Origin: Phenylobacterium glaciei
GTDB taxonomy: Bacteria; Pseudomonadota; Alphaproteobacteria; Caulobacterales; Caulobacteraceae
Length of the DNA: 64,000 nucleotides
Direction of reading: 5' to 3'
Assembly: GCF_016772415.1 (NCBI RefSeq)
Contig: NZ_JAGSGD010000001.1
Span: 2,877,501-2,941,500, forward strand
Numbering within the stretch: position 1 is the first letter of the stretch; the number at the start of each line of letters is the position of its first letter. This document shows, one piece after another, positions 1 to 8,904 of this stretch. Below the pieces are notes generated by a model. It was not told where the DNA came from, ran no database searches, and saw only the letters and a list, made by a program, of their open reading frames with translations. Both the position numbers and the translations under genes were made by a program.

Positions 1-658
1 GCACACCCTCGAAATAGGCGCCCTGCTGCGGGCTCACCTCCCCCACCTTGGCCTCCATCAGGGTGGCGTAGGGCAGGCGCCGGGCCTTCTCCGGATCGCT
101 CTTCTGGGCCTCCAGGAAGTCGGCGCGCATCCGATAGATCTCCGCCATCCGCGGCTCGGCATAGTCCTCGGTGTCCAACACCAGGAACAGCACGCCCTTG
201 TAGCTGAAATGGTAGTAGCGCGGCCCGTAGCGCTGGGCCCAGACCCGCCGCTGCGCCAGGTTGGTCAGGTCGTGATTGCCGCCGACATGGAAGAACGGCG
301 CGTGCAGAGGCTTCAGCCGCGCGTCGAACGCATCCCACTCGGTGTTCAGTCTGGCCTCATCCTCGGTCCCGCCCTCGATCAGGTCACCGACGGTGATCAC
401 GAAAGCCGGCCGCAGCAGGGCCAGCTGCGCGGCGGCCACCTCGAACACGCCCGGCCGGTAGCCGGACTCCAGGTCGCTGACCACGGCGAAGGCGAAACTG
501 TCCTTGGCGTCGTCGAAGGGCGTGCTGGTCCAGGGCTTGGCGCCCTGAAGGGGCGGCGGCTGGAACGCCGGGCTCGCCGCCAGGGCCGCTGATCCGAGCC
601 CCACCGCCAGGCCGAGCCCCGCAACGGTCCGCCAAAGCCACCTCACCGCGCCATCCAT
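1..658 (-). CDS. Metallophosphoesterase (calcineurin-like), C-terminus cut by window edge
   Basis: The reading frame is open from an ATG at 658 to the window edge, so the C-terminus is missing. The N-terminus looks like a signal peptide (basic start, Leu/Gly/Ala-rich core ending near SAALA, residues 1-28), placing the protein in the periplasm. Motifs are FAVVSD, VGDLIEGG and VGGNHDLT, the metal-binding D/GD/GNHD signature of calcineurin-like phosphoesterases. The substrate cannot be read from the sequence. A GGGGGA stretch lies a few bases upstream of the ATG. It is co-directional with the amidase at 733-1506. Confidence 0.8.
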   Translation of the reverse strand, partial: MDGAVRWLWRTVAGLGLAVGLGSAALAASPAFQPPPLQGAKPWTSTPFDDAKDSFAFAVVSDLESGYRPGVFEVAAAQLALLRPAFVITVGDLIEGGTEDEARLNTEWDAFDARLKPLHAPFFHVGGNHDLTNLAQRRVWAQRYGPRYYHFSYKGVLFLVLDTEDYAEPRMAEIYRMRADFLEAQKSDPEKARRLPYATLMEAKVGEVSPQQGAYFEGV

Positions 659-732
659 CAGCCTGTCCCCCTGCCGCACGATGAGGCGCGCGACGCCCGC
701 CGCACGTCAAGCCGGAGGCCTCCGCCCCGACG

Positions 733-1506
733 TCAGGCGGCGTCCAGCGCGGCCCAGGTCTTGGGCCCGACGATGCCGTCCTGCACGGCGCCCTTCGAAC
801 GCTGGAACGCCCGCACAGCGGCCTCGGTGTGGGGGCCAAAGACGCCGTCCGACGCCAGGCCCAGTTTTCGCTGCAGGTCCGAAACCGACGCGCCCTTGGC
901 GCCGCGACGCAGGGTCGCGCGACTTTGCGCGTCGACCGCCGGGATCAGGGTCGGCGGCGGCGCGGTCCCGTCCAGAACAGCCCGGACGCCGGCGCGGAAA
1001 TCATCCATGTCGAACAGCGGATCGGGCTTGCGACCCTTCGGCAGGGCATATTCCTTGTGCCCACAGCACATGCTCTCATTGGCCCCGATCTTCCGCAGGA
1101 TCGCGGCGACACCGCGCTGGTAGGCGTCCATCTGGACAGCGGGCCAGGGGTCATCCGGCAGGCCGGTGTTCTCGGCCTCGATCCCGATGAAGCTGGTGTT
1201 CCCGGTGGTGACCTTGCCCCACTCGCCCTTGCCGGCATGCTGGGCGCGCCCAGCGGCGATGACATAGTAGGTGCCATCCCGCCCCAGCCCCAGCTGCGCC
1301 AGCGGGCCGTGGAGACCCGCCCGTCCGTTGGTGATCACCCCCAGGCTCGGCATGTTGCCCTTCGGCCCGCCGGCGGTGTGGTGGCAAATGACACCCTTCG
1401 TGGGGCCGACGTTTCCCACGCCGCGATCCATCCAGCCGGGTTGTTCGGCCACCTTCAGGCCGGCGGCTTCCAGGACGTCAGGCAGCCAGGTCAGGGCGTA
1501 GGCCAT
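733..1506 (-). CDS. N-acetylmuramoyl-L-alanine amidase with peptidoglycan-binding domain
   Basis: A 257-residue protein with an N-terminal amidase/PGRP-like domain (residues about 35-175) and a C-terminal PG_binding_1 domain (about 200-255, with SDLQRKLGL and GVFGPHTEAAVRAFQ). Probable zinc ligands are the histidines in GVICHHTAGG and the one in CCGHKEYALP. It should cleave the lactyl-peptide bond between MurNAc and L-alanine. No signal peptide is evident, and the amidase-plus-binding-domain layout is shared by phage-type endolysins and cell-wall recycling enzymes. No phage genes flank it, so a chromosomal role is more likely, but a captured endolysin cannot be excluded. Confidence 0.85.
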   Translation of the reverse strand: MAYALTWLPDVLEAAGLKVAEQPGWMDRGVGNVGPTKGVICHHTAGGPKGNMPSLGVITNGRAGLHGPLAQLGLGRDGTYYVIAAGRAQHAGKGEWGKVTTGNTSFIGIEAENTGLPDDPWPAVQMDAYQRGVAAILRKIGANESMCCGHKEYALPKGRKPDPLFDMDDFRAGVRAVLDGTAPPPTLIPAVDAQSRATLRRGAKGASVSDLQRKLGLASDGVFGPHTEAAVRAFQRSKGAVQDGIVGPKTWAALDAA

Positions 1507-1539
1507 GGTCAGCTCTCCTCTCTCGGTTTCCGGAACGGG

Positions 1540-2562
1540 CTAGACGGTCGCCACGCCGCCTCGCGCGGGCGGCAGGTCTTCGTCGGGCGTCTCGTCGTCC
1601 GCCTGGTGACGGTCGAAGCAGTTGTCGGCGTCCTCGTCCGGCGCCTCAGGGGCGGTCTCGCCGGCCGGGGCGGCGGGGACGATCTTCGTCGCCGGTACGA
1701 CGGGCGCCGAGGTCGGCGTCGCGGGCCGAAGCGTCGCGACCGCGGTATTGGCCAGCAGGTCGGGCACCAACCGCTCCAGGAAGCCGGCCGTAAAGGCCAC
1801 AACCACCACCATGGCCCAGGAATAGACCGCGGGCGCCGCCGCCTCGATGTCGATGGTGCGGTTGCCGAAGGTCGGCGTCGCCACCACCCCCGACTGCAGC
1901 AGGAAGATCAGGATCGTGGCGGCGATCAGGCCGATGACGATCCTCAGCACCGCGTCTGCAGAGTTATCGACCACCCGCAGATCGGGCAGAACCGTGCGGT
2001 TTCGGATGCCCGTGGCGATGGAGAAGAACGCCCCGACGGCCCCGGCGCCCGCCGCCAGCCACAGGGGATCGGTCTTGTGTTCGAAGGCGTGGACCGAGGC
2101 CCGATACCAGTCCGACGTCATCACGAAAATCACCACCAGCCCGAAGGCCAAGGCCATCGACGCCACCAGCAGGTACTGGAACCGGGCGCGGGAGACGCGC
2201 TCCTCGTGGATGTCCAGCTTGACGTTTTCCAGCAGCGCTTTGGCGCTGGCCTCGTCATCTTCCAGCGCCAGCACCAGGGCGTCGGCCACCCGCCGTTCGA
2301 AGCCGTGGGCCTTGGCCTTGTCGGCGTCGCTGCGACCGGTCCGCCAGCCGTCGATCAGGCCGTTGATCTCGCCCCGCAGCGGCCCAAGAGTCGCCAGGAT
2401 GCTGCGCTGCTTGGCTTCACGGACCGGATCGTCCGCGCAGTGGGCCAGGACCCGGTCCTTCGTCCGATAGACCGCGTAATCCGGCACACGCCTGGAAAAC
2501 ACCGCCTCGATCTGTGCGCCGGCGGCGTCGATCGCGCCTAGCTTGACTTCGTCCACCTTCAT
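1540..2562 (-). CDS. Hypothetical membrane protein with acidic C-terminal tail
   Basis: A 340-residue protein not assigned to a family. The first half is soluble, helical and charged. It is followed by four hydrophobic segments: YLLVASMALAFGLVVIF, LWLAAGAGAVGAFFSIATG, VLRIVIGLIAATILIFLL and YSWAMVVVVAFTAGFL. The last about 70 residues are Ala/Pro/Glu/Asp-rich and probably disordered. An in-frame TTG lies five codons upstream at 2577, but the ATG at 2562 is preceded at a suitable distance by GGGGGG and is preferred. It lies 33 bp upstream of the amidase gene and may be co-transcribed with it. Confidence 0.65.
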   Translation of the reverse strand: MKVDEVKLGAIDAAGAQIEAVFSRRVPDYAVYRTKDRVLAHCADDPVREAKQRSILATLGPLRGEINGLIDGWRTGRSDADKAKAHGFERRVADALVLALEDDEASAKALLENVKLDIHEERVSRARFQYLLVASMALAFGLVVIFVMTSDWYRASVHAFEHKTDPLWLAAGAGAVGAFFSIATGIRNRTVLPDLRVVDNSADAVLRIVIGLIAATILIFLLQSGVVATPTFGNRTIDIEAAAPAVYSWAMVVVVAFTAGFLERLVPDLLANTAVATLRPATPTSAPVVPATKIVPAAPAGETAPEAPDEDADNCFDRHQADDETPDEDLPPARGGVATV

Positions 2563-2691
2563 GGCCGCGCCCCCCAAACCCCACAGCGACCCTGCCGCAC
2601 AAACGCCAGGGTTTCAACTTGGAATAACACAGGTATGACGTTAGCGGAGGTCACGTCCCGCGCGATGCGGACAGCGGGCGATCGGGCCGCC

Positions 2692-3486
2692 TTAGGCCGG
2701 CAGGCCGAGAAACGCCTGAACCGCTGACAGATAGTCGGGGAAGTTCTCGCGCCGGGTGTTGTGACCCGCCCCGCCGACCAGGACCGTGACGATGTGGGGA
2801 TTGAGGGCCTTGGCCTCGTCGGCGATCTCCGGGGTGACCAGGCCGCCTTGGGCGCTGTCGCCATGGATCAGCAGGGTCGGCGCGGTGATCTGGCTGAGCG
2901 AGTCCTGCCAGGGCGCGGCGTAGAACGGCATGGCGTTCGGATCGACCTGAAGCTTGGCCGCCGCCCAGGCCGGAAAGTCGTCCTCATGCCACAGGGGCGA
3001 CTGCGCCCTGCCCATGGCGATCAGGTCGGTCTCCGACATTGCAGCAAAGCCCTCCACCTGCTGGCGGAACTTCCCGGCGCGCCGTTCGGCGGCGGCGGCG
3101 TCGATCCGCGGCAGGAAGGGCGGGTCCTCCAGGATCACCTTCGCCACCCGGTCGGGATGGGCGTTGGCGTAGCTCGCCGTGGCCCGCGCTCCGACCGAAT
3201 GACCCATGACGATGGGCCGGGCCAGGCCAAGCCCCTCGATGGCCTCGTCGATATCCTGGGCCGGATCGTGATCGCCGGCCGGCATCCGAGAACTGTCGCC
3301 GTGGCCCCGGGCGTCCAGCATGATGATGTCGAAGTTCGGCGCCAGGGCGTCGGCGAGCCTTTGCCAGCACAGGCCGTTGTCGGTCAGGCCGTGGGACAGA
3401 ACCAAGGCTGGGCCCTCACCACCGGTGCGGTGATAGGCGAGATGTCCGCCCGACACCTCGACCCGCCCGGAGGACCAGACGCTCAC
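2692..3486 (-). CDS. Alpha/beta hydrolase
   Basis: A 264-residue alpha/beta hydrolase. The oxyanion region is LVLSHGLTDNG, the nucleophile elbow is VMGHSVGAR (Ser in GHSVG), the acid probably lies in LLIHGD and the catalytic His in GGAGHNTR. The likely start is the GTG at 3486, which overlaps the stop of the aldo/keto reductase gene. The longer open frame upstream runs through that gene and is not coding. Last gene of the operon PhyH-AKR-hydrolase, it probably hydrolyses an ester or lactone of the substrate that operon handles. The substrate is unknown. Confidence 0.85.
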   Translation of the reverse strand: MSVWSSGRVEVSGGHLAYHRTGGEGPALVLSHGLTDNGLCWQRLADALAPNFDIIMLDARGHGDSSRMPAGDHDPAQDIDEAIEGLGLARPIVMGHSVGARATASYANAHPDRVAKVILEDPPFLPRIDAAAAERRAGKFRQQVEGFAAMSETDLIAMGRAQSPLWHEDDFPAWAAAKLQVDPNAMPFYAAPWQDSLSQITAPTLLIHGDSAQGGLVTPEIADEAKALNPHIVTVLVGGAGHNTRRENFPDYLSAVQAFLGLPA

Positions 3487-4448
3487 CAGGCGTAGGCCTC
3501 GGGCGCCGGACCGATGGCCGGGAAGATGGCGTCGATCTTCGCCAGCAGGTCGGCGTCCAGTTGGAGGTCGGGCGTGTGCAGGACCGAGGTCAGTTGCTCG
3601 ACGCTTCCGGGGCCGATGATGGCGCAGGTCATTCCCGGCTGATGCAGCAGCCAGGCCAGGGCGACGGCGCTCTGGCTCTCGCCCAGCTCGCCGCACAGAC
3701 CCGCGAATTGGGACAGTTGATCGGCCCGGGCGGCGGCGGCGCGCTTCATGTCATCGCTCTGCCGGCGGCCGGTATCGGCCGGGGCCTTGCCGGCCAGCAG
3801 CCCGCCCGCCAGGGGGCTCCAGGCGATTACGCCGACCCCGTACGCGCGGCAGGCCGGCAGGACCTCCATCTCGGCGCGGCGTTCGATCAGATTGTAGAGG
3901 CCCTGCTCCGACACCAGGCCGAGCCGTCCTCGGGCGATGGCCTTCTCGTTGACCTGTGCGATCTTCCAGCCGGGGAAGTTGCTGGAGCCGACATAGGTGA
4001 TCTTGCCCTGGGCGATCAGCCGGTCCATCGCCTGCCAGATCTCCTCCGGCGGGGCCAGCCGGTCGATATGGTGCATCTGGTAGAGGTCGATGTGATCCAC
4101 CTGCAGCCGCCTCAGGCTGGCGTCGCAGGCCATCTGGATGTGACGCGCCGAGAGGCCCCGGTCGTTGACGTCGTCGGACATCGGCTCATGGACCTTGGTG
4201 GCCAGCACGATGCGGTCGCGCCGTCCCGGCTCCTGCGCCAGCCAATTGCCGAGGATCGTCTCGGTGGTCCCCACGCCCAGCCGGCCGCCGTACTGGTTGG
4301 CGGTGTCGATGAAGTTGATCCCGGCCTCGGTGGCGCCATCCAGGACGGCGAAGGACTCCGCCTCCGAGGTGCGGGGGCCAAAGTTCATGGTGCCGAGGCA
4401 GAGTTGGCTGACCTTCAGCGCCGAGCGGCCAAGCTGGCGATACTTCAT
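3483..4448 (-). CDS. Aldo/keto reductase
   Basis: A 321-residue NADPH-dependent aldo/keto reductase beginning MKYRQLGRSALKVSQLCLG. The catalytic tetrad is visible as Asp and Tyr in FIDTANQYG, Lys in VLATKVHEP and His in DLYQMHHID. The C-terminal cofactor region contains IIGPGS. It resembles the YajO/PA1127-like AKR branch. The start ATG overlaps the PhyH stop (ATGA, 4445-4448) and its stop overlaps the hydrolase GTG, so the three genes are translationally coupled. It probably oxidises or reduces a hydroxyl/carbonyl made by the upstream dioxygenase. Confidence 0.9.
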   Translation of the reverse strand: MKYRQLGRSALKVSQLCLGTMNFGPRTSEAESFAVLDGATEAGINFIDTANQYGGRLGVGTTETILGNWLAQEPGRRDRIVLATKVHEPMSDDVNDRGLSARHIQMACDASLRRLQVDHIDLYQMHHIDRLAPPEEIWQAMDRLIAQGKITYVGSSNFPGWKIAQVNEKAIARGRLGLVSEQGLYNLIERRAEMEVLPACRAYGVGVIAWSPLAGGLLAGKAPADTGRRQSDDMKRAAAARADQLSQFAGLCGELGESQSAVALAWLLHQPGMTCAIIGPGSVEQLTSVLHTPDLQLDADLLAKIDAIFPAIGPAPEAYAW

Positions 4449-5407
4449 GGGGCCCGCAGGGTGGGGCCGGTGACCAGGGTCTCGCTGGAGTCGGCCACGC
4501 AGTGCCCGACCAGCTTCTGGGCGTGTTCCGACAGCTTTTTGTAGTCCTGATAGCTGATGCCCGGGACGATCGGCTCCCGGAACCAGGGCGCGTAGAACTC
4601 CAGATTCGGGATCGCCCGCATGTGGTCGGAAACGTTGGGCGTGCCCCCGTGCCAGGCGCGCACGTCGCGGATCATGATGGCGCCGGCCGGCGCCGGGCAG
4701 ACGGTGCTGAGCCGCATCCACTCCGGCTCGTCGGCCAGGCCGGGGATGCGCACGCGGGAATGCTGGGTGCCGGGAATTTGCCGGGTCGGGCCGTTCAGCT
4801 TGGTGACGTCCTGGGGCAGGAAGTTCACGCAGACATAGGGGCATGGCAGGTCGCGGATGGTGAGCTGGCCGCGCGGGTCGTGATAGGCGCTGAAGGGGGT
4901 GCGCCCCCCCGGCCGCCAGTCGTTCACGTCGGAATGCAACGGCTGGTACTCCACCGCGCCCGGCAGGCAGAAGTCGCCGCTGGCCGCCCGCAGCACATAG
5001 TCGGGGCTCTCGAAGATGGCGGTGACGATGTCGGTGACCGCCGGGATATCCAGCAGCATCTGCCATTCGGGGCGGTGCAGCTGGCTGCGGGTCAGGCTGC
5101 TGCCGCCGAAGGAATAGCGGTGCGAACCCCGGTTGCCTGCCCGGTCACCGTCCAGGCTGAGGATCTCCCGGGCCACGGCGTTGCAGCCGTCGGCCAGGAA
5201 CCCCGTCTGCTCGTCGTTCAGCACATTGGCGATCACCACGAAGCCGTCGCGGCGGAACAGATTGACCGCATGCTCGACATCCCCCGGCTCCAGGATGTCC
5301 AGGCCCTTGAGGCCGTTGTGGGCCTCCAGATGCGCCCGCAGCGCCAGGATCTCCGGGGTGTCCATCGACCGATGGGTCCAGGCTTGCGGTTGAACCGGCC
5401 TATTCAT
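4445..5407 (-). CDS. Phytanoyl-CoA dioxygenase (PhyH) family oxygenase
   Basis: A 320-residue Fe(II)/2-oxoglutarate-dependent oxygenase of the PhyH family. The iron triad is visible as H-x-D in PLHSDVND and the distal His in RAWHGGTPN; the 2-oxoglutarate Arg is probably in MRAIPNLEF. The ATG at 5407 is chosen because a GGAGG lies 8 bases upstream; an in-frame GTG at 5422 is the alternative. First gene of the coupled PhyH-AKR-hydrolase operon, downstream of the terminator of the TonB receptor gene. It probably hydroxylates a small organic substrate; the substrate is not known. Confidence 0.88.
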   Translation of the reverse strand: MNRPVQPQAWTHRSMDTPEILALRAHLEAHNGLKGLDILEPGDVEHAVNLFRRDGFVVIANVLNDEQTGFLADGCNAVAREILSLDGDRAGNRGSHRYSFGGSSLTRSQLHRPEWQMLLDIPAVTDIVTAIFESPDYVLRAASGDFCLPGAVEYQPLHSDVNDWRPGGRTPFSAYHDPRGQLTIRDLPCPYVCVNFLPQDVTKLNGPTRQIPGTQHSRVRIPGLADEPEWMRLSTVCPAPAGAIMIRDVRAWHGGTPNVSDHMRAIPNLEFYAPWFREPIVPGISYQDYKKLSEHAQKLVGHCVADSSETLVTGPTLRAP

Positions 5408-5599
5408 AGCAAACGCCTCCACCCCATCTTGTTCGCCGACCCGCCGAGGTGAAGACAGGCCGACCCTCCCCTTATGCCGCGATCATCGCGGGCGCCGCGA
5501 CACTAGGCAATAGTATGTTTTAATCCGCCACGGTGCGTCTGATCCCCACAGTCAAGGCTCTGCCGGCTCCAGGTCAGGCCGCGCGAGCCGAGCCCGCCC

Positions 5600-5639
5600 A
5601 AAAAAATGCGGGCGGCAGGCCTGGAGACCCGCCGCCCGC
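5600..5639 (-). terminator. Rho-independent terminator after the TonB receptor gene
   Basis: Read on the minus strand, a perfect 9-bp stem (GCGGGCGGC with GCCGCCCGC; 5631-5639 and 5608-5616) closes a 14-nt loop and is followed by one A and seven U (5600-5606). It starts about 10 nt after the receptor stop codon, so the receptor message should end here and the PhyH operon needs its own promoter in 5408-5600. Confidence 0.9.
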
Positions 5640-5648
5640 TGGTGAAGA

Positions 5649-8591
5649 CTAGAACCTCAGCTTGAAGCCGACATAGGCTTGGCGACCGAAGATGTCGTAG
5701 TAGGCCGGGATGGTGTCCAGGGCCTGGGTGCCCGCCGTACCCGACGCGAAGAACGGGGGATCCTTGTCCAGCAGGTTGGAGACACCGCCATAGACCTCCA
5801 CGGCGTCGTTGAACGAATAGCGGGCCTGGACGTCGTGGTACCAGTAGGCCGGGACCTCAGGCACGGCCGCCGCGGCGAACGGGCTCATCTTGGTCTTCGG
5901 AATCCAGCGGGCCACCCAGTTCACCTTCAGACCGCCATTGGAGTAGCTGGTGGTGAAGTTGCCCTGCTTCTTCAGGAAGCCGGCATCGGAGGTCGACCCG
6001 CCCGCCGAACCGAGCAGGTCGATGGTCGAACCCGCAACCAGTTCGTCGGCCTTGTCGTAGAAGGTCATGACCGCGTTGAAGTTGACCCGGCCGATGTCCT
6101 TGTCGCCGAACAGGTCGCCCAGCTGGAAGCCATAGTCCACCTGCAGGTCGACGCCGCGCACGTCCAGGCCGCCCAGGTTGTCGACGGTGTCGTTCACGCC
6201 TTGCAGGGCGTAGCCGACGCCTTCGATCTGGCTGAAGCCACGGGTGACCAGGGCGCAGTACTGAGCCCTGGCCGCGCCGCTGAGGTCATAGCAGAGGTCG
6301 GCGATGGTCTGCCGGCCGGTGGTGGTGATCACCTTCTGGATGTCGATCTGGAAGCGGTCGACCGTGACCACCAGGGGCTGCAGGACCGAGGGCAGGTAGT
6401 CGGCGTCGCGGCCGTTGAACACCAGGCCATAGGTCAGGGTTTCGGCCTCTTCCGGCACCAGGTTGGAGTTGCCCAGCACGAACCCGGTCACGCCCTGGCG
6501 GGTGATGGTGGCGGGGTTGTAGCTCGAAGGAATCCCAGCCGACAGGCAGTTCGCCGCCCGCGTGGCGTTGGCGCTGTAGCGTTCGGTGGCGCAGGGGTCG
6601 TTGATGTTCCCCGCCGTCTGCGAGCCGCCGTTGTACTCCGACAGCACCGGGGCGCGGACGGCCTTGTTCTTCATCACCCGCAGGCGCAGGCCCGGAACCG
6701 GCGACCAGTCGCCGCCGATCTTCCAGGTCTCGTACTTGCCGAAGTTGGAGCTGTCGGACCAGCGGAAGGCGCCCTCGACGTTCAGGCTCTCGATGAACGG
6801 TAGATCCTTCAGCAGGGGCGCGCGGGCCTCAATGTAGGCCTCGTTGGTCCGGAAGGTCGCCTCCGGGTTATCGAAGGTGCGGTTGCCGGTCACCAGACCG
6901 CGGTTGATCGGGTCGTCATAGTCGAGGAAGGCCGTGGTGCGCCGCGATTCCAGGCCCACGCCCACCTGCAGCGGTCCAGCCGGCAGGTCAAAGAGGCTGC
7001 CGCCCAGGAAGGCCAAGCCGTTCTCCAGCTCGGTTTCGCCGCGTTGGCCGGCATTGACGCTGATGTAGTTGGCCATGGCCGGCGTGAAGGCTGCGAATGG
7101 ATTGAGCGGAACGCAGCCCGAGGCGCGCGCCACCGGGTCGGTACAACGATAGGTCCCGGCCGGCGCGCCGGGGACCTGCTCGACCCGCAGGCCGTTATAG
7201 AGGCGGTCGCGCGCCACCAGGCCATTGGTCACGCTGTCAAGGGTGGTGCGGCCCCAGACGTAAGAGGCCTCGTAGTTCCAGTTCGAGCCGATGCCGGCCA
7301 GGGTGTCGAACTGGCCGGTGACGCCGGCCGCGATGCGCATGGTCTGGCGCTGGTTGTTGGCGCCGCGCAGGCCCAGCTGGTCGAAGCGTTCCAGCCAGCT
7401 GATCTCGTTGTCGCCCGCCGCCACGGCCCGGGCGCGCAGGGCGGCCGGGATGAAGGGGTTGGTGGTGGGGATCGAAGCCTCCAGCCCGCCCTGGGCCACC
7501 GGCAGGGAGCCAAGCAGGTCGGTGGTGGACTGGAATGGGTGGCCTTCGAAGGGCGCCTGGGTCTTGGACGACCCGTAATTCATCTCCAGGAAGGCTGTCA
7601 TCCACGGCAGCACCTCATAGGAGGCGTCGGTGGCGAACATCACCCGCTCGGTCGGGATGGCCAAGGCCCGCTTGGGGTTGCGGTCATAGCCGTCGAGATT
7701 GAGGGTGAAGGGGATCAGCGCCCCACCGCTGTCGGTGAAGCTCCCGTTGCGCTGAGTGAAGTCGCCCGCGGCCAGGCCGTTGCCGGCCCCGATCAGGAAA
7801 CGGCCTTGCGGCGGCACGCCCGAAAGCGCGCTGTCGGCGGGCGAGGTTCCCGCCCCACGCTTCACAGCCGCCGGCGGGTTCCAGACGAAGTCGTGCTCGC
7901 ACAGATAGCGGTCCGCGCAGGAGACGAAGCCCTGATAGTCGTACTGCAGGGTGGCCCCCAGGTGGCCCTTGTCGAAGGCCTTGCCGAACCGGATGAAGGC
8001 GCTGGGGTTGATATTGTCCTTTTCGGCCAGGGCCAGGCCGTAGCTGGCGCCCATCTCCAGACCGTCGAACTTGGTGTCGGTGATGATGTTGACCACGCCG
8101 GCCACGGCGTCGGCGCCGTAGATCGCCGCGGCGCCGCCGGTCAGCACCTCGACCCGCGAGATGTTGGCCGAAGGGATGGTGTTGAAGTCGACGCCCGAGC
8201 CCACGATGTTGCCGGCCGGCGCGCGGCGGCCGTTGATCAGGGTGACCGAACGGTTGGAGCCGAGGTTACGCAGGTTGGTCAGGTTCAGGCCCGAACTGGC
8301 GGCGCCCGAGAAGGTGGACTGGGTGCGCGAAGCGCCGAACGACGCGGCGAATTGCGGCAGGGTGGTCAGGACATCGACGACGTTCTCATAACCCTGTTGC
8401 TCGATACGCTCCTCGCCAATCACCTGCACCGGCACGGCGCTCTCGGTGTCGACCCGGGCGATGCGCGAGCCGGTGACGATCAGTTCCTCGACAGTGTCGG
8501 TGTCGGCCGCGGACGCGCCGGAAGCGAACGCCGCCACGGCGCACAGCACCGTTGTGGCCAGCAGGCGCCGGCGAGTGGATAAAAGCTTCAC
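5649..8591 (-). CDS. TonB-dependent outer membrane receptor
   Basis: About 980 residues. The GTG at 8591 is preferred because GGAGGAG lies just upstream; it places a signal peptide ending GASA-AD at residues 1-28. The plug domain (about 35-160) starts VEELIVTGSRIARV, the N-terminal signature of Caulobacter-type receptors, and includes LRNLGSNRSVTLINGRRAP. A long barrel follows, ending with the terminal-aromatic signature QAYVGFKLRF. It imports an unknown ligand across the outer membrane using TonB energy. It is divergent from a LysR gene at 8905, the likely regulator, and followed by the catabolic PhyH operon. Confidence 0.93.
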   Translation of the reverse strand: MKLLSTRRRLLATTVLCAVAAFASGASAADTDTVEELIVTGSRIARVDTESAVPVQVIGEERIEQQGYENVVDVLTTLPQFAASFGASRTQSTFSGAASSGLNLTNLRNLGSNRSVTLINGRRAPAGNIVGSGVDFNTIPSANISRVEVLTGGAAAIYGADAVAGVVNIITDTKFDGLEMGASYGLALAEKDNINPSAFIRFGKAFDKGHLGATLQYDYQGFVSCADRYLCEHDFVWNPPAAVKRGAGTSPADSALSGVPPQGRFLIGAGNGLAAGDFTQRNGSFTDSGGALIPFTLNLDGYDRNPKRALAIPTERVMFATDASYEVLPWMTAFLEMNYGSSKTQAPFEGHPFQSTTDLLGSLPVAQGGLEASIPTTNPFIPAALRARAVAAGDNEISWLERFDQLGLRGANNQRQTMRIAAGVTGQFDTLAGIGSNWNYEASYVWGRTTLDSVTNGLVARDRLYNGLRVEQVPGAPAGTYRCTDPVARASGCVPLNPFAAFTPAMANYISVNAGQRGETELENGLAFLGGSLFDLPAGPLQVGVGLESRRTTAFLDYDDPINRGLVTGNRTFDNPEATFRTNEAYIEARAPLLKDLPFIESLNVEGAFRWSDSSNFGKYETWKIGGDWSPVPGLRLRVMKNKAVRAPVLSEYNGGSQTAGNINDPCATERYSANATRAANCLSAGIPSSYNPATITRQGVTGFVLGNSNLVPEEAETLTYGLVFNGRDADYLPSVLQPLVVTVDRFQIDIQKVITTTGRQTIADLCYDLSGAARAQYCALVTRGFSQIEGVGYALQGVNDTVDNLGGLDVRGVDLQVDYGFQLGDLFGDKDIGRVNFNAVMTFYDKADELVAGSTIDLLGSAGGSTSDAGFLKKQGNFTTSYSNGGLKVNWVARWIPKTKMSPFAAAAVPEVPAYWYHDVQARYSFNDAVEVYGGVSNLLDKDPPFFASGTAGTQALDTIPAYYDIFGRQAYVGFKLRF

Positions 8592-8904
8592 GATGTACTC
8601 CTCCAAGCTGTGAGCCTGGAGGCGCGCCCAGCCCTCCGCCATGCAGCGCCCCCGCTCGATGTCTCAGCTTGGAGAGAGCGTTACAGTCCCGGTCAATGTG
8701 AGAAGTCACATTTCAGATGTCTCAATTACATTTCAGGAAAACCTTGAGCCTAATCCGCAATACCGTCGATGTATTTGTGTTTCTAAGCTTGTAGTTTTAG
8801 TTACACGAAACGCCGAACCGACGTTGCATTGCAACTCGTTAACTTGCCCGCGCGTTGGCGACATGTAATCGTCAACCCCCCGTGCGCGCCTGGGGTTACA
8901 CTGG
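8592..8904. promoter_or_regulatory. Divergent control region between TonB receptor and LysR genes
   Basis: About 310 bp with no gene. It is much more AT-rich than its surroundings from 8700 to 8840. It holds GTTACA at 8680-8685, 8800-8805 and 8895-8900, ATTACA at 8725-8730, a 9-bp direct repeat ACATTTCAG at 8708-8716 and 8728-8736 (20-bp period), and a perfect inverted repeat GTTGCA-T-TGCAAC at 8823-8835. LysR regulators usually bind such sites between divergent genes, so this should hold both promoters and the operator. The exact -35/-10 elements could not be fixed by eye. Confidence 0.7.

Noticed and set aside
733..1506. Amidase with peptidoglycan-binding domain as evidence of a prophage
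   Set aside because: No capsid, tail, integrase, holin or attachment repeats were seen nearby, so a chromosomal cell-wall enzyme is the simpler reading.
829..2541. Long plus-strand frame of 570 codons opposite the amidase and membrane protein genes
   Set aside because: It is the mirror of two genes with clear domains. The translation is Gly/Arg/His-rich with no family signature, as expected for antisense frames in GC-rich DNA.
3486..3696. N-terminal extension of the alpha/beta hydrolase
   Set aside because: The extra 70 codons lie within the aldo/keto reductase gene in another frame. The GTG overlapping its stop gives the usual hydrolase N-terminus.
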